Of a DNA stretch of 64,000 nucleotides, positions 36,322 to 46,850 are shown in pieces (the first letter of the stretch is position 1; each line of letters begins with the position of its first letter). The stretch lies in contig PAPR01000043.1 of assembly GCA_002709085.1 (NCBI GenBank), forward strand, positions 1 to 64,000. Direction: 5' to 3'. Source of the stretch: Pseudooceanicola sp. (GTDB lineage Bacteria > Pseudomonadota > Alphaproteobacteria > Rhodobacterales > Rhodobacteraceae). Both the position numbers and the translations under genes were made by a program. The notes beneath the pieces are model-generated. The model searched no databases, was not told where the DNA came from, and was given only the letters and a program-made list of their open reading frames with translations.

Positions 36322-38582
36322 CAGTTCACCTTGCACGCAGCCAGTAGAGCCATGTTCATAATGTCATTCACCGTCGAGTTCGTCGAACATATCTGGATTG
36401 GCTGATCGACCCCGGAGAGGATTGGCCCAATCACGGTCGCGCCGGCCATTTCCTGCATCAATTTGACACTGATACTGGCGGAATGGCGCGCTGGCACGAC
36501 GAGGATATTGGCGTTGTCGGTTAACCGGGCGAAGGGGAAATTCGCGCGCGCCCTGGCGTTCAGCGCGACATCGACAGTCATCTCGCCTTCGTATTCGAAA
36601 TCGACTCCTCGGCCCTGCAACACGCGGGGCGCGAGGTGCATCTTTTCCGCACGTTCCGACACGGGATATCCAAAGGTCGAAAAGCTGACAAAGGCAACGC
36701 GCGGTTCCAACCCGAGGTCACGCGCGACTTCGGCGCAACGCTCGGCGATGTCGGCCAGGTCTTCTTCGTCGGGCCATTCGTGCACCAGGGTATCCGAGAT
36801 CAAGACGATTCGACCATTGTGCAAGACGGCAGTGACCCCTGCGGCGCCGTGATCCGCGTCCGCATCGAACACGTGATTGATCAGTTCCAGCACATGCGCG
36901 GACTTGCGCGTCGCACCGGTGACCAGCCCGTCGCCATGACCATGCGCCAACATCAGAGCCGAAAACACGTGGCGATCACGCGCAGCGAGGCGATGCACAT
37001 CATGCATGTCGTAGCCCTTGCGCTGCAGGCGGGCAAAGAGGAAGGCCTTGTAGTCTTCGAGATGCTCGGTCTTGGCGGCATTGGTGACGGTGAGTTCCTC
37101 GAAAGCTTCGCCTAATCCGGCTGCGTCGAGCTTGGCCTTCACGTCGGCGTCACGGCCCACAACGATGGCTTCGCCAAGACCGGCGCGCTGATACATCACG
37201 GCAGCGCGCAGGACGCGGGGATCATCGCCTTCGGCAAAGATCATCCGGGCCTGCGCATTACGCGCCCGCATATTGATGCCCCGCAGAATGGACGCGGTCG
37301 GGTCCATCCTGCTTTTCAGGCTCAACTCATAGGCCTCCATATCCACGATCGGTCGCCGCGCCGCGCCGGTTTCCATACCTGCACGTGCAACCGCGGGCGG
37401 GATGCGATGGATCAGGCGCGGATCAAAAGGCGTGGGGATGATATAGTCGCGCCCAAAGGTCAGCGTCGTGCCATAGGCCATCGCGACTTCATCGGGTACA
37501 TCCTCGCGGGCCAGTTCGGCCAGGGCTTCGGCGCAGGCGATCTTCATCTCGTCATTGATCGCCCGGGCATGAATGTCGAGCGCGCCACGGAAGAGGTAGG
37601 GAAAACCCAACACGTTGTTCACCTGATTGGGGTAATCGCTGCGCCCCGTGGCAACGATAGCGTCATTGCGGACCTCGTGCGCCTCTTCCGGGGTGATCTC
37701 GGGGTCCGGGTTCGCCATGGCAAAGATCACCGGATCCTTGGCCATGCTTTCCACCATGGCAGGGGTCACCGCCCCCTTGACCGAGACGCCCAGAAAAACG
37801 TCGGCACCGCGCATCGCCTCGTCCAGCGTGCGCAGCTCTGTATCGACCGCGTGGGCTGATTTCCATTGGTTCATGCCCTGGGTTCGACCCTGAAAGATCA
37901 CGCCCTTCGTGTCACAAACAATGCAATTATCGTGCCGCGCGCCCATCCGCTTTAGCAGCTCGATACAGGCGATCCCGGCGGCCCCGGCCCCGTTGAGGAC
38001 GATCTTGCAATCCTCGATCTTCTTACCGGAAATCTTCAGCGCATTGAGCAACCCAGCCGCGCAGATCACAGCCGTGCCGTGCTGGTCATCATGAAAGACG
38101 GGGATGTCCATCTCTTCTTTCAGACGCTGCTCGATGATGAAACATTCCGGCGCCTTTATATCCTCCAGGTTGATCCCGCCGAACGAAGGCCCCATCAGTT
38201 TGACCGCGTTGATGAAAGCCTCGCTATCCTCGGTATCAAGCTCCAAATCGATGGAATTCACGTCCGCGAATCGTTTGAAGAGCACCGATTTGCCCTCCAT
38301 CACCGGCTTGGAGGCCAGCGCGCCGAGATTGCCCAAGCCGAGAACCGCCGTGCCGTTGGAGATCACAGCGACAAGATTGCCCTTGTTCGTATAATCGTAG
38401 GCGGTCTCGGGGTTCTGCGCGATGGCTTCGCAGGGGACCGCCACGCCGGGGGAATAAGCCAGCGACAGGTCGCGTTGAGTCGTCATCGGCACCGTGGCCG
38501 ACACCTCCCATTTGCCTGGGCTAGGCTCCAGATGGAACGCCAGCGCATCCTCTGGCGTGATCCGGGATTTCGACTTCGACAT
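36321..38582 (-). CDS. maeB: NADP-dependent malic enzyme with phosphotransacetylase-like domain
   Basis: Oxidative decarboxylation of malate to pyruvate. 753 residues from MSKSKSRITPEDALAFH. The malic domain (about 1-430) has YSPGVAVPCEAIA, FHDDQHGTAVI and GAGAAGIACIELL. The C-terminal phosphotransacetylase-like domain (about 435-753) is usually regulatory and inactive in MaeB. The ATG at 38582 is the family start; the longer frame reads into the mutS leader. Confidence 0.96.
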   Translation of the reverse strand: MSKSKSRITPEDALAFHLEPSPGKWEVSATVPMTTQRDLSLAYSPGVAVPCEAIAQNPETAYDYTNKGNLVAVISNGTAVLGLGNLGALASKPVMEGKSVLFKRFADVNSIDLELDTEDSEAFINAVKLMGPSFGGINLEDIKAPECFIIEQRLKEEMDIPVFHDDQHGTAVICAAGLLNALKISGKKIEDCKIVLNGAGAAGIACIELLKRMGARHDNCIVCDTKGVIFQGRTQGMNQWKSAHAVDTELRTLDEAMRGADVFLGVSVKGAVTPAMVESMAKDPVIFAMANPDPEITPEEAHEVRNDAIVATGRSDYPNQVNNVLGFPYLFRGALDIHARAINDEMKIACAEALAELAREDVPDEVAMAYGTTLTFGRDYIIPTPFDPRLIHRIPPAVARAGMETGAARRPIVDMEAYELSLKSRMDPTASILRGINMRARNAQARMIFAEGDDPRVLRAAVMYQRAGLGEAIVVGRDADVKAKLDAAGLGEAFEELTVTNAAKTEHLEDYKAFLFARLQRKGYDMHDVHRLAARDRHVFSALMLAHGHGDGLVTGATRKSAHVLELINHVFDADADHGAAGVTAVLHNGRIVLISDTLVHEWPDEEDLADIAERCAEVARDLGLEPRVAFVSFSTFGYPVSERAEKMHLAPRVLQGRGVDFEYEGEMTVDVALNARARANFPFARLTDNANILVVPARHSASISVKLMQEMAGATVIGPILSGVDQPIQICSTNSTVNDIMNMALLAACKVN

Positions 38583-38714
38583 GGACGCTCTCCTCCTGCG
38601 GCTCTGGCCTCTTACACGATGCCCTGCGTCACACTCAACCATTTCGCCTTTTACCTGAGTCGCGGGGTTTGTAAGGTCCGCGCCAGACGACGCCATGCGA
38701 CCTTGGGGGCAATC

Positions 38715-41363
38715 GTGAGCACACAAACCGCCACGCCGATGATGGCGCAGTTTCTCGACATCAAATCCGGCTATCCCGACGCCCTTCTGTTCTATCGCAT
38801 GGGTGATTTTTACGAGATGTTTTTCGAGGACGCCGTTGCCGCGTCCGAGGCGCTGGACATCGCCCTTACCAAACGCGGCAAGCACCTGGATCAGGACATA
38901 CCGATGTGCGGGGTCCCGGTTCATGCCGCCGAGAACTACCTGCTCACCCTGATCCGCAAGGGATTCCGGGTCGCGGTCTGTGAACAGATGGAAGACCCGT
39001 CCGAGGCCAAGAAGCGGGGTTCGAAATCCGTGGTGCATCGTGAAGTCGTGCGGCTGGTGACGCCGGGCACGCTGACCGAGGAGACCCTGCTCGACGCGCG
39101 GCGCCACAACTTTTTGGCGGCTTTCACTCTGGTTCGGGGCGAAGGTGCGCTGGCGTGGGTCGATATTTCGACGGGCGCATTTCACGTGATGCCCCTGCCG
39201 CCGGTGCGATTGGGGCCGGAGCTGGCGCGGCTCTCCCCGTCCGAGATGCTGATCCCCGACGAGATAGAGCGTGATTACACCGATTTAGTGTCTGATTTCG
39301 GGACGGCGCTGACGCCGCTTTCCCGTGGATCCTTCGATTCCACCGGGGCGAATGACAGGCTTTGCCGGGTCTTTAAAGTCGCCTCCCTCGATGCCTTCGG
39401 GACCTTCAGCCGAGCCGAAGTTTCGGCTATGGGGGCAATCGTCGACTACCTCGATATCACGCAAAAGGGCAAATTGCCGTTGCTGCGCCCCCCACAGCGT
39501 GAGGCGTCGGACCGGGCCATGCAGATCGACGCTGCCACCCGGCGCAATCTGGAACTCAACCGCGCCCTGTCCGGCGGCCGGGCCGGATCGCTGCTGGCCG
39601 CGATTGACCGCACCGTGACCGCCGGTGGCGCGCGGCTGTTAGAGCGGCGCCTGTCCAGCCCCTCGCGTGACCTTTCCGTGATCCACAGCCGCTTGGCCGC
39701 CGTTGATTTCATGGCGGAACAGCGACTGATTGCACAGGATTTGAGAGAGGCGTTACGTCATGTTCCCGACCTTGACCGCGCTCTCTCTCGCCTTGCGATC
39801 GACCGGGCAGGTCCGCGAGATTTAGCCTCAATCCGGAGCGGGCTATCGCAAGCAGAGACAATCGCCAGGTCCCTGAAGTCGCGCGATCTACCACCCCTGC
39901 TAAGCGAGGCCTGCGCGCACCTCAGCGGTCATGATGTGCTGCTCTCGCTGCTCGACGCGGCACTTGTTGCGGAGCCTCCGCTTCTTGCGCGCGATGGTGG
40001 CTTTATCGCGCCCGGATACGATCCTGATCTCGACGAAGCCCGCCAGTTGAGGGACGAGGGCCGGGGCGTTATCGCGCAGATGCAGACACGCTATGCCGAA
40101 ATGACCGGGATCAGCGCGCTGAAGATCAAGCATAATAACGTCCTCGGTTATTTCATCGAGGTCACGGCAACCCACGCCGACAAGATGCTGTCGGAACCGC
40201 TGAACGAGCAGTTCAAACATCGCCAGACCACCGCCAATCAGCTGCGCTTCACCACGCCGGAACTGAGCGAAATCGAGACACGTATCCTCAATGCCGGCGG
40301 TCGGGCACTGGACATCGAAAAGCGGCTCTATGACAGCCTGAAAAGCGAGATTCTCGACAAAGTGTCCGAGCTGACGGACACCGCCCGTGCATTGTCCGAC
40401 CTCGATCTCGCGACCTCCCTCGCTGACCTCGCATTGGCTGAAGACTGGTGTCGCCCCTCGGTTGACGACAGCAAGCGGCTGGCCCTGACCGGCGGCCGTC
40501 ATCCCGTTGTCGAACAAGCGCTGCGTCGCGACGGGACGCCGTTCATTGCCAATGATACCGACCTAGGGGGCGATCCGTCCTCGATATGGCTGCTAACCGG
40601 GCCCAATATGGCCGGTAAGTCCACATTCCTGAGGCAGACCGCGCTGATTGTCCTCCTGGCCCAGATGGGCAGCTACGTGCCAGCCGAGGCGGCAGAGATC
40701 GGCGTGGTGTCGCAACTTTTCTCACGCGTCGGGGCCTCGGACGATCTGGCTCGGGGGCGATCCACATTTATGGTGGAGATGGTCGAAACTGCGGCAATCC
40801 TCAATCAGGCCGACGACCGCGCGCTGGTCATACTGGACGAGATCGGGCGCGGGACGGCCACCTATGACGGTCTTTCCATCGCCTGGGCCACGCTGGAGCA
40901 CCTCCACGAGGTGAACAAGAGCCGCGCGCTGTTTGCGACCCACTATCACGAGATGACTGCCCTCGCTGGAAAGCTCGCAGGCGTTGAGAACGCCACCGTG
41001 TCGGTGCGGGAGCATGACGGCGACGTGATTTTCCTGCACGAAGTCATTCGTGGCGCGGCCGACCGATCTTATGGTGTGCAGGTCGCGCGCTTGGCGGGAT
41101 TGCCTGACAGCGTCGTCGCCCGTGCGCGTGAGGTTCTGGACGCACTTGAGAAAGGGGAACGTGAGGGCGGTGCGAAACCCAAGGCCATCATTGACGACCT
41201 ACCACTGTTCGCCGCTGCGGCCCCAGCATCCGCGAGATCAGAGCCTATCTCGCCCGGACACGCCAAGGTCGCGGACCTTCTCAGCGCGACACATCCGGAC
41301 GAGTTGACGCCGCGCGAGGCGCTCGACCTGCTCTATAAATTGAAAGAGGCATCGCAACAGTAA
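38715..41363 (+). CDS. mutS: DNA mismatch repair protein MutS
   Basis: 882 residues from a GTG at 38715, preceded by GGGGG. The mismatch-reading Phe-X-Glu is in FYEMFFEDAV. Walker A GPNMAGKST is near residues 629-636, and the ATPase has VILDEIGRGTATYDG and FATHYHEM. ATG codons at 38736/38739 (MMAQFLD) are alternatives, but the GTG gives the usual MutS N terminus. Divergent from maeB across 132 bases. Confidence 0.97.
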   Translation: MSTQTATPMMAQFLDIKSGYPDALLFYRMGDFYEMFFEDAVAASEALDIALTKRGKHLDQDIPMCGVPVHAAENYLLTLIRKGFRVAVCEQMEDPSEAKKRGSKSVVHREVVRLVTPGTLTEETLLDARRHNFLAAFTLVRGEGALAWVDISTGAFHVMPLPPVRLGPELARLSPSEMLIPDEIERDYTDLVSDFGTALTPLSRGSFDSTGANDRLCRVFKVASLDAFGTFSRAEVSAMGAIVDYLDITQKGKLPLLRPPQREASDRAMQIDAATRRNLELNRALSGGRAGSLLAAIDRTVTAGGARLLERRLSSPSRDLSVIHSRLAAVDFMAEQRLIAQDLREALRHVPDLDRALSRLAIDRAGPRDLASIRSGLSQAETIARSLKSRDLPPLLSEACAHLSGHDVLLSLLDAALVAEPPLLARDGGFIAPGYDPDLDEARQLRDEGRGVIAQMQTRYAEMTGISALKIKHNNVLGYFIEVTATHADKMLSEPLNEQFKHRQTTANQLRFTTPELSEIETRILNAGGRALDIEKRLYDSLKSEILDKVSELTDTARALSDLDLATSLADLALAEDWCRPSVDDSKRLALTGGRHPVVEQALRRDGTPFIANDTDLGGDPSSIWLLTGPNMAGKSTFLRQTALIVLLAQMGSYVPAEAAEIGVVSQLFSRVGASDDLARGRSTFMVEMVETAAILNQADDRALVILDEIGRGTATYDGLSIAWATLEHLHEVNKSRALFATHYHEMTALAGKLAGVENATVSVREHDGDVIFLHEVIRGAADRSYGVQVARLAGLPDSVVARAREVLDALEKGEREGGAKPKAIIDDLPLFAAAAPASARSEPISPGHAKVADLLSATHPDELTPREALDLLYKLKEASQQ

Positions 41364-41386
41364 AGCGCGACGCCTCTGAATTATCT

Positions 41387-41406
41387 GGGCGAAAATACCC
41401 CGACCG
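41387..41406. repeat. Partial copy of the extragenic repeat
   Basis: GGCGAAAATACCCCG is the reverse complement of a CGGGGTATTTTCGCC tail like that of the element at 16101-16150. No full hairpins are left. It lies between the convergent mutS and grpE. Confidence 0.35.
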
Positions 41407-41415
41407 ATACCTAGG

Positions 41416-41976
41416 TCAGCTCGCCGGCATGGACGACACGCCAACCTGCGCGGGACGCAATAGGCGGTCGGACAGCCAGAACCCTTCGGCAGAGACCTGG
41501 ATGATTTCCCCGGCCTTGGTGCCGGGCACCGGGGCTTCGAACATCGCTTCGTGGATATTAGGATCGAATTTGTCGCCGACCGCTGGCGCGATGGGCTCAA
41601 TTCCGTGCTTACGGAAGGTGTTGACCAATTCGCGCATCGTCAGTTCCAGACCTTCGATCAGCGGGGCGTTCTCGTCTGTTTTGTCGCCCGCAGCTTCTAA
41701 CGCGCGCTTCATGTTATCGTAAACCGGTAGCAGATCGCGAGCGAGCTTCGAACCGCCGTACATCTCGGCATCACGGCGTTGCTTGTCCGCCCGCTTGCGC
41801 GAATTTTCGGCATCCGCGAGGGCACGCATCCATTTGTCTTTCAGCGAGTCCCTTTCCGCGCGCAGCGAATCAACCTCGATCGCTTCGTCGCTGAATTCCT
41901 CAAGCTCTTCTGCGTAGGCGTCCGCTTCTGCGGATTCGATGTCGTCGAGAAAGTCGTCGTTCTCAGGATTTGCCAT
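41416..41976 (-). CDS. grpE: Nucleotide exchange factor GrpE
   Basis: 186 residues. An acidic N terminus (about 1-35), a long coiled coil (about 35-85) and the beta-wing with the signature VGDKFDPNIHEAMFEAPVPG near the C terminus. It releases ADP from DnaK. Same strand as hrcA, 9 bases downstream; dnaK and dnaJ are not in this window. Confidence 0.95.
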   Translation of the reverse strand: MANPENDDFLDDIESAEADAYAEELEEFSDEAIEVDSLRAERDSLKDKWMRALADAENSRKRADKQRRDAEMYGGSKLARDLLPVYDNMKRALEAAGDKTDENAPLIEGLELTMRELVNTFRKHGIEPIAPAVGDKFDPNIHEAMFEAPVPGTKAGEIIQVSAEGFWLSDRLLRPAQVGVSSMPAS

Positions 41977-41985
41977 GTCTTACCT

Positions 41986-43050
41986 CTAACTCCGGTCCGC
42001 GATCATCCGGCCAACCAATTGGGCGGTGTAATCCACGATCGGGACGATCCGTCCATAGTTCAGCCGCGTGGGTCCGATGACTCCGACCGCGCCGATGATC
42101 TTTCGGTCCGCGTTCATATAGGGAGACACCACCAGAGAGGAACCCGAAAGTGAAAAAAGTTTGTTCTCTGAGCCGATAAAAATGCGCACACCTTCGCCAT
42201 CTTCGGTCAGTTCCAGAAACTCGGCGATATCCCGCTTGCGTTCAAGATCGTCGAACAGGTTGCGGATCCGCTCAAGATCCTCTTCGGCCGCGTCCTCATC
42301 CAGCAGATTGGCGCGGCCGCGAACGATTAGCCGTTCGTAGCGCGAGCCCTGGTCATTCCACTCAGCCCAGCCCGAATCGATCAGCTCGCGCGCCAGCGCG
42401 TCGATCTCCTGTCGCCGTGCCGCGATCTCCTGTTTGATAACGCGGCTCAATTCTCCCAAGGTGCGCCCCTCCGCAAGGGCGTTCAGGAAATTCGCAGCCT
42501 CGCGCATCGAACTGGGCGTTTGCCCCGGCGGCGGCATGAAAATACGGTTCTCGACATGACCATCAGCAAAGACCAGCACGACCAGCGCGCGATCATGCCC
42601 CAGACCAACGAATTCGATATGTTTGATGGGCGCTTCATGCTTCGGCGCCAGCACGAGCGAGGCGCCATGCGTCGCCCCCGACAGCGCAGAGCCAATCCGG
42701 TCGAGTATCCCGCCCACATCCCCTGCCCCGTTGCCAACCGTGGCGTCGATCTTCTCGCGATCCTCAAGGCCCAGATCACCGACCTCCAGCAACCCGTCGA
42801 CAAACATCCGCAAGCCCTGCTGTGTCGGCACCCGGCCCGCACTGATATGCGGCGAACCAAGCAATCCGAGGTACTCCAGATCTTGCATGACATTGCGGAC
42901 CGTCGCAGCGCTGACTTTTTCATTCATCAAACGCGTTAACGTGCGGGAACCGACCGGCTCTCCGTTGTTCAGATAGCCCTCAACGACCCGGCGAAACACT
43001 TCGCGGGACCGATCATTGAGTTCGTCCAGAATTTTCGTTGTATCGTTCAT
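41986..43050 (-). CDS. hrcA: Heat-inducible transcription repressor HrcA
   Basis: 354 residues from MNDTTKILDELNDRSREVF. An N-terminal winged helix (about 8-80, VGSRTLTRLMNEKVSAATVRNVM, LGSPHISAGRVPT) and a C-terminal HrcA domain (SSLVVSPYMNADRKIIGAVGVIGPTRLNYGRIVP). It represses chaperone genes at CIRCE sites. I see no CIRCE sequence upstream of hrcA itself, so autoregulation is not apparent here. Confidence 0.95.
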   Translation of the reverse strand: MNDTTKILDELNDRSREVFRRVVEGYLNNGEPVGSRTLTRLMNEKVSAATVRNVMQDLEYLGLLGSPHISAGRVPTQQGLRMFVDGLLEVGDLGLEDREKIDATVGNGAGDVGGILDRIGSALSGATHGASLVLAPKHEAPIKHIEFVGLGHDRALVVLVFADGHVENRIFMPPPGQTPSSMREAANFLNALAEGRTLGELSRVIKQEIAARRQEIDALARELIDSGWAEWNDQGSRYERLIVRGRANLLDEDAAEEDLERIRNLFDDLERKRDIAEFLELTEDGEGVRIFIGSENKLFSLSGSSLVVSPYMNADRKIIGAVGVIGPTRLNYGRIVPIVDYTAQLVGRMIADRS

Positions 43051-43088
43051 TAGGCGCCAAGCTACATCGCATGCATCATAGTCCGGGC

Positions 43089-43117
43089 TTGCGTTACCCA
43101 TAAAGCCGGGATTATGC
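43089..43117 (+). promoter_or_regulatory. Possible rph promoter
   Basis: TTGCGT (43089-43094), a 17-base spacer and TTATGC (43112-43117), with an AGGAG ribosome site at 43129-43133. It lies in the 91-base gap divergent from hrcA. Confidence 0.35.
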
Positions 43118-43141
43118 CACGACCAAACAGGAGAAACCCCT

Positions 43142-43855
43142 ATGCGACCATCAGGTAGAGAATTAAGCGAAATGCGCGCGGTTTCAATCGAAACCGGGTT
43201 CACGAAACACGCAGAAGGCTCTTGCCTGATCAAAGTTGGTGACACCCACGTGATCTGCACCGCCACGATCGAGGATCGGGTGCCGCCCTTTATCAAGGGG
43301 TCCGGCCTGGGTTGGGTCACGGCAGAGTACGGTATGCTGCCGCGCTCCACCACATCGCGGATGCGGCGCGAATCTTCCGCTGGCAAGCAAGGCGGGCGGA
43401 CCGTCGAGATCCAGCGACTGATCGGGCGCTCGCTGCGCGCCGGTGTGGATCGGGTGGCATTGGGGGAACGTCAGATCTCTGTCGATTGCGATGTGATCCA
43501 AGCGGACGGCGGGACGCGCTGCGCCTCCATCACCGGTGGCTGGGTCGCGTTGCGGCTTGCCGTCAACAAGTTGATGAAGGCGGGCGACGTGATCACGGAC
43601 CCGCTGGTCGATCCGGTGGCCGCGGTTTCTTGCGGGATTTATGCGGGTCAGCCCGTGCTCGACCTCGATTATCCAGAGGACAGCGAGGCCGGAGTTGACG
43701 GCAATTTCATCATGACAGGGTCAAAACGGCTGATCGAAGTGCAGATGAGCGCTGAAGGCTCCACCTATTCCCGTGATCAGATGAACGAGCTTCTCGATCT
43801 CGCCGAAAAGGGCGTGGATGAGCTGGTACAGATGCAAAAAGCCGCCTGTGCGTAG
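43142..43855 (+). CDS. rph: Ribonuclease PH
   Basis: 237 residues. Phosphorolytic 3' trimming of tRNA precursors. [20 protein letters not shown], the basic [13 protein letters not shown] and the [32 protein letters not shown] core are all intact. Its stop lies 8 bases inside the next gene, a coupled unit rph-rdgB-hemW. Confidence 0.96.
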   Translation: MRPSGRELSEMRAVSIETGFTKHAEGSCLIKVGDTHVICTATIEDRVPPFIKGSGLGWVTAEYGMLPRSTTSRMRRESSAGKQGGRTVEIQRLIGRSLRAGVDRVALGERQISVDCDVIQADGGTRCASITGGWVALRLAVNKLMKAGDVITDPLVDPVAAVSCGIYAGQPVLDLDYPEDSEAGVDGNFIMTGSKRLIEVQMSAEGSTYSRDQMNELLDLAEKGVDELVQMQKAACA

Positions 43856-44456
43856 GTTCGACGGAAATAAGCTGGTTATCGCCAGTCATAACGCGGGCAA
43901 GCTACGCGAAATCGCCGCGCTGCTTGCCCCGTTTGGGATCAACGTCTCCTCAGCCGCCGATCACGGGTTGGAAGAGCCGGAAGAGACTGAGGATACCTTT
44001 GTCGGAAATGCGCGTATCAAGGCGCATTTTGCGGCACGTACGACCGGTCTGCCTGCGCTCTCCGATGATAGTGGCATCATGGTGGAGGCGCTGGATGGGC
44101 AGCCCGGTGTCTACACTGCGGATTGGGCAGAGACGCCGGACGGACGCGACTTTCCCATGGCGATGACCAAAGTGTGGACGATGCTGGAGGAGAAATCCGC
44201 CACCCTCCCACGCAAGGCAGCGTTCAACGCGACGCTCGTGCTCGCCTGGCCCGACGGGCATGACGAGGTCTTTGAGGGGCGCGTCGAGGGTGAAGTCGTT
44301 TGGCCGACACGCGGTGACAAGGGCTTTGGCTTTGATCCGATGTTTCTGCCTGCGGGCGAAACGGAAACATTCGGCGAGATGGACCCGAACAGGAAACATG
44401 AAATGTCGCACCGCGCCGATGCGTTTCGCAAGCTTGTGACAGGTTGTTTTGCCTGA
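43848..44456 (+). CDS. rdgB: dITP/XTP pyrophosphatase (RdgB/HAM1)
   Basis: 202 residues from a GTG at 43848, overlapping rph by 8 bases. [14 protein letters not shown] is the nucleotide-binding signature; [28 protein letters not shown] and SHRADAF follow. It cleanses non-canonical purine nucleotides. The stop overlaps the hemW start. Confidence 0.95.
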   Translation: MRRFDGNKLVIASHNAGKLREIAALLAPFGINVSSAADHGLEEPEETEDTFVGNARIKAHFAARTTGLPALSDDSGIMVEALDGQPGVYTADWAETPDGRDFPMAMTKVWTMLEEKSATLPRKAAFNATLVLAWPDGHDEVFEGRVEGEVVWPTRGDKGFGFDPMFLPAGETETFGEMDPNRKHEMSHRADAFRKLVTGCFA

Positions 44457-45603
44457 CGATTGGGAAGCCGGCGGGTTCGGCATTTACCTCCATTGGCCTT
44501 TTTGCCAAGCCAAATGCCCCTACTGCGACTTCAACTCTCATGTTTCGCGGGAAATAGACCAGAACCGCTGGCTTAGAGCCTATTTAGCCGAAATTGACCG
44601 CTATGCTGCCGAAGTCCCGGACCGGGTCCTGCGCTCAATCTTTTTTGGAGGCGGCACGCCTAGCTTGATGGAGCCGGACGTGGTCAGGGCAATCCTCGAA
44701 CGGATCGCGCGACACTGGCCACAAGCCAACGATTTGGAAGTCACGCTGGAGGCTAATCCCGGATCGGTCGAAGCGGGACGGTTCAGAGCCTTTCGTGATG
44801 CGGGTGTTTCACGTGTATCGATGGGAATACAGGCGCTGAATGATAGGGACCTTCAGCGTTTGGGACGAATCCACACGGTAAACGAAGCGCTCAAAGCCTT
44901 TGACGTTGCGCGTGATTGTTTTGAGCGAGTGAGCTTCGATCTGATCTACGCCCGTCAGGATCAAACCCCCGAAGAATGGCGAACGGAGCTGAAGCAAGCG
45001 CTGAGCTTGGCCATTGATCACATATCTCTCTACCAGCTGACAATCGAGGACGGCACGGCCTTTGGAGATCGATACAGCCTCGGCAAGCTTCGCGGTTTAC
45101 CTGATGATGACGATGCCGCGAAGATGTACGAAATTACACAGGATATTACGGAATCCGCCGGATTCGAGACATACGAGGTCAGCAATCATGCCCGTCCCGG
45201 CGCGGAATCTCGTCATAACACGCTTTACTGGAAATACGGCGATTACATCGGTATTGGTCCCGGCGCGCATGGTCGCGTGACTCTCAACCATCAAAGATAT
45301 GCCACCGAAGCCGTCCGAATGCCCGACGGCTGGCTATTGGCGGCCGAAGGTGGAAATGGAGACAAAATCCGAGACGGATTGATAAAAGACGACCAAGCCA
45401 CCGAATTCTTGCTCATGGGCCTTCGTCTGGTCGAGGGCGTAGACTTGGAACGCTTTCGCGCGCTTGCGGGTCACGATGTATCGCCAAGCACCATAGCCGA
45501 GTTAACAGATTTAGGCATGGCCGAGGTTTCGCAATCCACCTTACGCGTAACGCCACGCGGGCGTATGGTACTGAATGCGGTGATAGAGAGCCTGTTGAGG
45601 TAA
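44449..45603 (+). CDS. hemW: Radical SAM heme chaperone HemW
   Basis: 384 residues. Radical SAM cluster motif CQAKCPYC (Cys19, Cys23, Cys26), GGGTPS and the HNTLYW motif typical of HemW rather than true oxygen-independent HemN. Probably inserts or traffics heme rather than oxidising coproporphyrinogen. The start is a TTG at 44449 inside the rdgB end; no closer ATG gives the family N terminus. A parS-like sequence lies inside the gene at 44815-44830. Confidence 0.92.
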   Translation: MPDDWEAGGFGIYLHWPFCQAKCPYCDFNSHVSREIDQNRWLRAYLAEIDRYAAEVPDRVLRSIFFGGGTPSLMEPDVVRAILERIARHWPQANDLEVTLEANPGSVEAGRFRAFRDAGVSRVSMGIQALNDRDLQRLGRIHTVNEALKAFDVARDCFERVSFDLIYARQDQTPEEWRTELKQALSLAIDHISLYQLTIEDGTAFGDRYSLGKLRGLPDDDDAAKMYEITQDITESAGFETYEVSNHARPGAESRHNTLYWKYGDYIGIGPGAHGRVTLNHQRYATEAVRMPDGWLLAAEGGNGDKIRDGLIKDDQATEFLLMGLRLVEGVDLERFRALAGHDVSPSTIAELTDLGMAEVSQSTLRVTPRGRMVLNAVIESLLR

Positions 45604-45606
45604 TAC

Positions 45607-45966
45607 ATGCGGTACCTATGGGCGAGCGCCGGGGTTTTAAGCCTGTTGTTGGGCGCAATCGGCGTCGTGCTCCCCCTCATTCCAACCGTACCATTCGCGC
45701 TATTGGCCGCCTTTTGTTTTGCCAGATCTTCAGAGCGCATGCATCTATGGCTCTTGCAGCACCGTATTTTCGGACCCGCAATCGCGAATTGGAACGCGCA
45801 TGGGGCGGTTTCCCCATCCTCAAAGCGCGCCGCTACATTCGCCTGCACAATCGTTCTCACAGCATCAATCGTTCTTGGTTTGCGCTGGCAGCTGATACTG
45901 GTTCAAGCCGTCACCCTGGCTTGCGTCCTGCTTTTTCTCTGGACACGCCCTAACGGCCGGCACTGA
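45607..45966 (+). CDS. YbaN-family (DUF454) inner-membrane protein
   Basis: 119 residues with a membrane hairpin (about 5-40, SLLLGAIGVVLPLIPTVPFALLAAFCFARSS) and two further helices near the C terminus. The PTVPFALLA..CFARSS block defines DUF454. Function unknown. Starts 3 bases after hemW and overlaps the convergent parB 3' end by 17 bases. Confidence 0.88.
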   Translation: MRYLWASAGVLSLLLGAIGVVLPLIPTVPFALLAAFCFARSSERMHLWLLQHRIFGPAIANWNAHGAVSPSSKRAATFACTIVLTASIVLGLRWQLILVQAVTLACVLLFLWTRPNGRH

Positions 45967-46843
45967 GAATTCGACACAACTCATCGAGGTCTTCAAGTGT
46001 CTTGTAACGGATCGAGATAATACCACCCTCGGTTCCCGCCTCGTGACTGATCTGCACTGACATCCGTAAAGCCGCGGAAAGATCGCCTTCGATCGCCTTT
46101 GTATCAGCGTCTTTCTCTACGCGGCTTTTTTGGATTTTCGGCGGCTTAGTCCCGGATTTCCCTTCGGTCGCCAACCGTTCCGTCTCGCGAACAGACAGAC
46201 CGCCGGATACGACTTGTGACGCAAGGATCGAGGGATCCTCTGAAGTGATAAGGGCCCTCGCATGCCCGGCGGACAACTTGCCAGCCTTGAGCATGTCCTG
46301 AACATCCATTGGCAAATTGAGAAGGCGCAGCAAGTTAGCAATGTGGCTACGACTTTTGCCAAGGGCGGCGGCCAATTTCTCCTGCGTATGTCCGAAGCGG
46401 TCCATCAACTGGCGGTACCCTGCGGCTTCCTCGACGGGGTTTAGATCCGCGCGCTGGATGTTTTCGATGATCGCGACTTCTAGAACTTCGGTATCGTCGT
46501 AGTCCCTGAGGAGCACAGGCACCTCATGCAGCTTGGCCATCTGAGCGGCGCGCCACCGCCGTTCCCCCGCGACAATTTCATATTGCTCGCCCTTGGCCCG
46601 AACGATCATCGGCTGAATGATGCCCTTTTCAGCAATTGAGCGCGCAAGTTCCTGAAGTTGCTCCTCGGTAAAACTACGGCGAGGCTGATCGGGATTGGGG
46701 ATGACGCTCTCTATCGGTACCAGAAGATCCGGTCGACGATTGTTTTCCGACGCGAGGGCTGTTGCTTCTTGATCGGGCCCAACGTCTGCCATCAAAGCGG
46801 AAAGTCCGCGCCCCAATCCACGATTTTTTGGTCGATTATTCAT
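45950..46843 (-). CDS. parB: Chromosome-partitioning protein ParB
   Basis: 297 residues. N-terminal GLGRGLSALM, ParB/Srx CTPase domain with NPDQPRR and GERRWRAAQMA, helix-turn-helix KLAAALGKSRSHIANLLRLL and a C-terminal dimer domain. It loads at parS, two copies of which lie 1.4 and 3.3 kb upstream. Last gene of the mnmE-mnmG-rsmG-parA-parB run. Confidence 0.97.
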   Translation of the reverse strand: MNNRPKNRGLGRGLSALMADVGPDQEATALASENNRRPDLLVPIESVIPNPDQPRRSFTEEQLQELARSIAEKGIIQPMIVRAKGEQYEIVAGERRWRAAQMAKLHEVPVLLRDYDDTEVLEVAIIENIQRADLNPVEEAAGYRQLMDRFGHTQEKLAAALGKSRSHIANLLRLLNLPMDVQDMLKAGKLSAGHARALITSEDPSILASQVVSGGLSVRETERLATEGKSGTKPPKIQKSRVEKDADTKAIEGDLSAALRMSVQISHEAGTEGGIISIRYKTLEDLDELCRILSAGR

Positions 46844-46850
46844 GCGCTTC

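Noticed and set aside
38079-38714. N-terminal extension of the mutS frame across the maeB start
   Set aside because: MutS homologues begin near the GTG at 38715; the extension is antisense to maeB.
43051-43141. CIRCE operator expected upstream of hrcA
   Set aside because: No TTAGCACTC-N9-GAGTGCTAA or close variant is visible.
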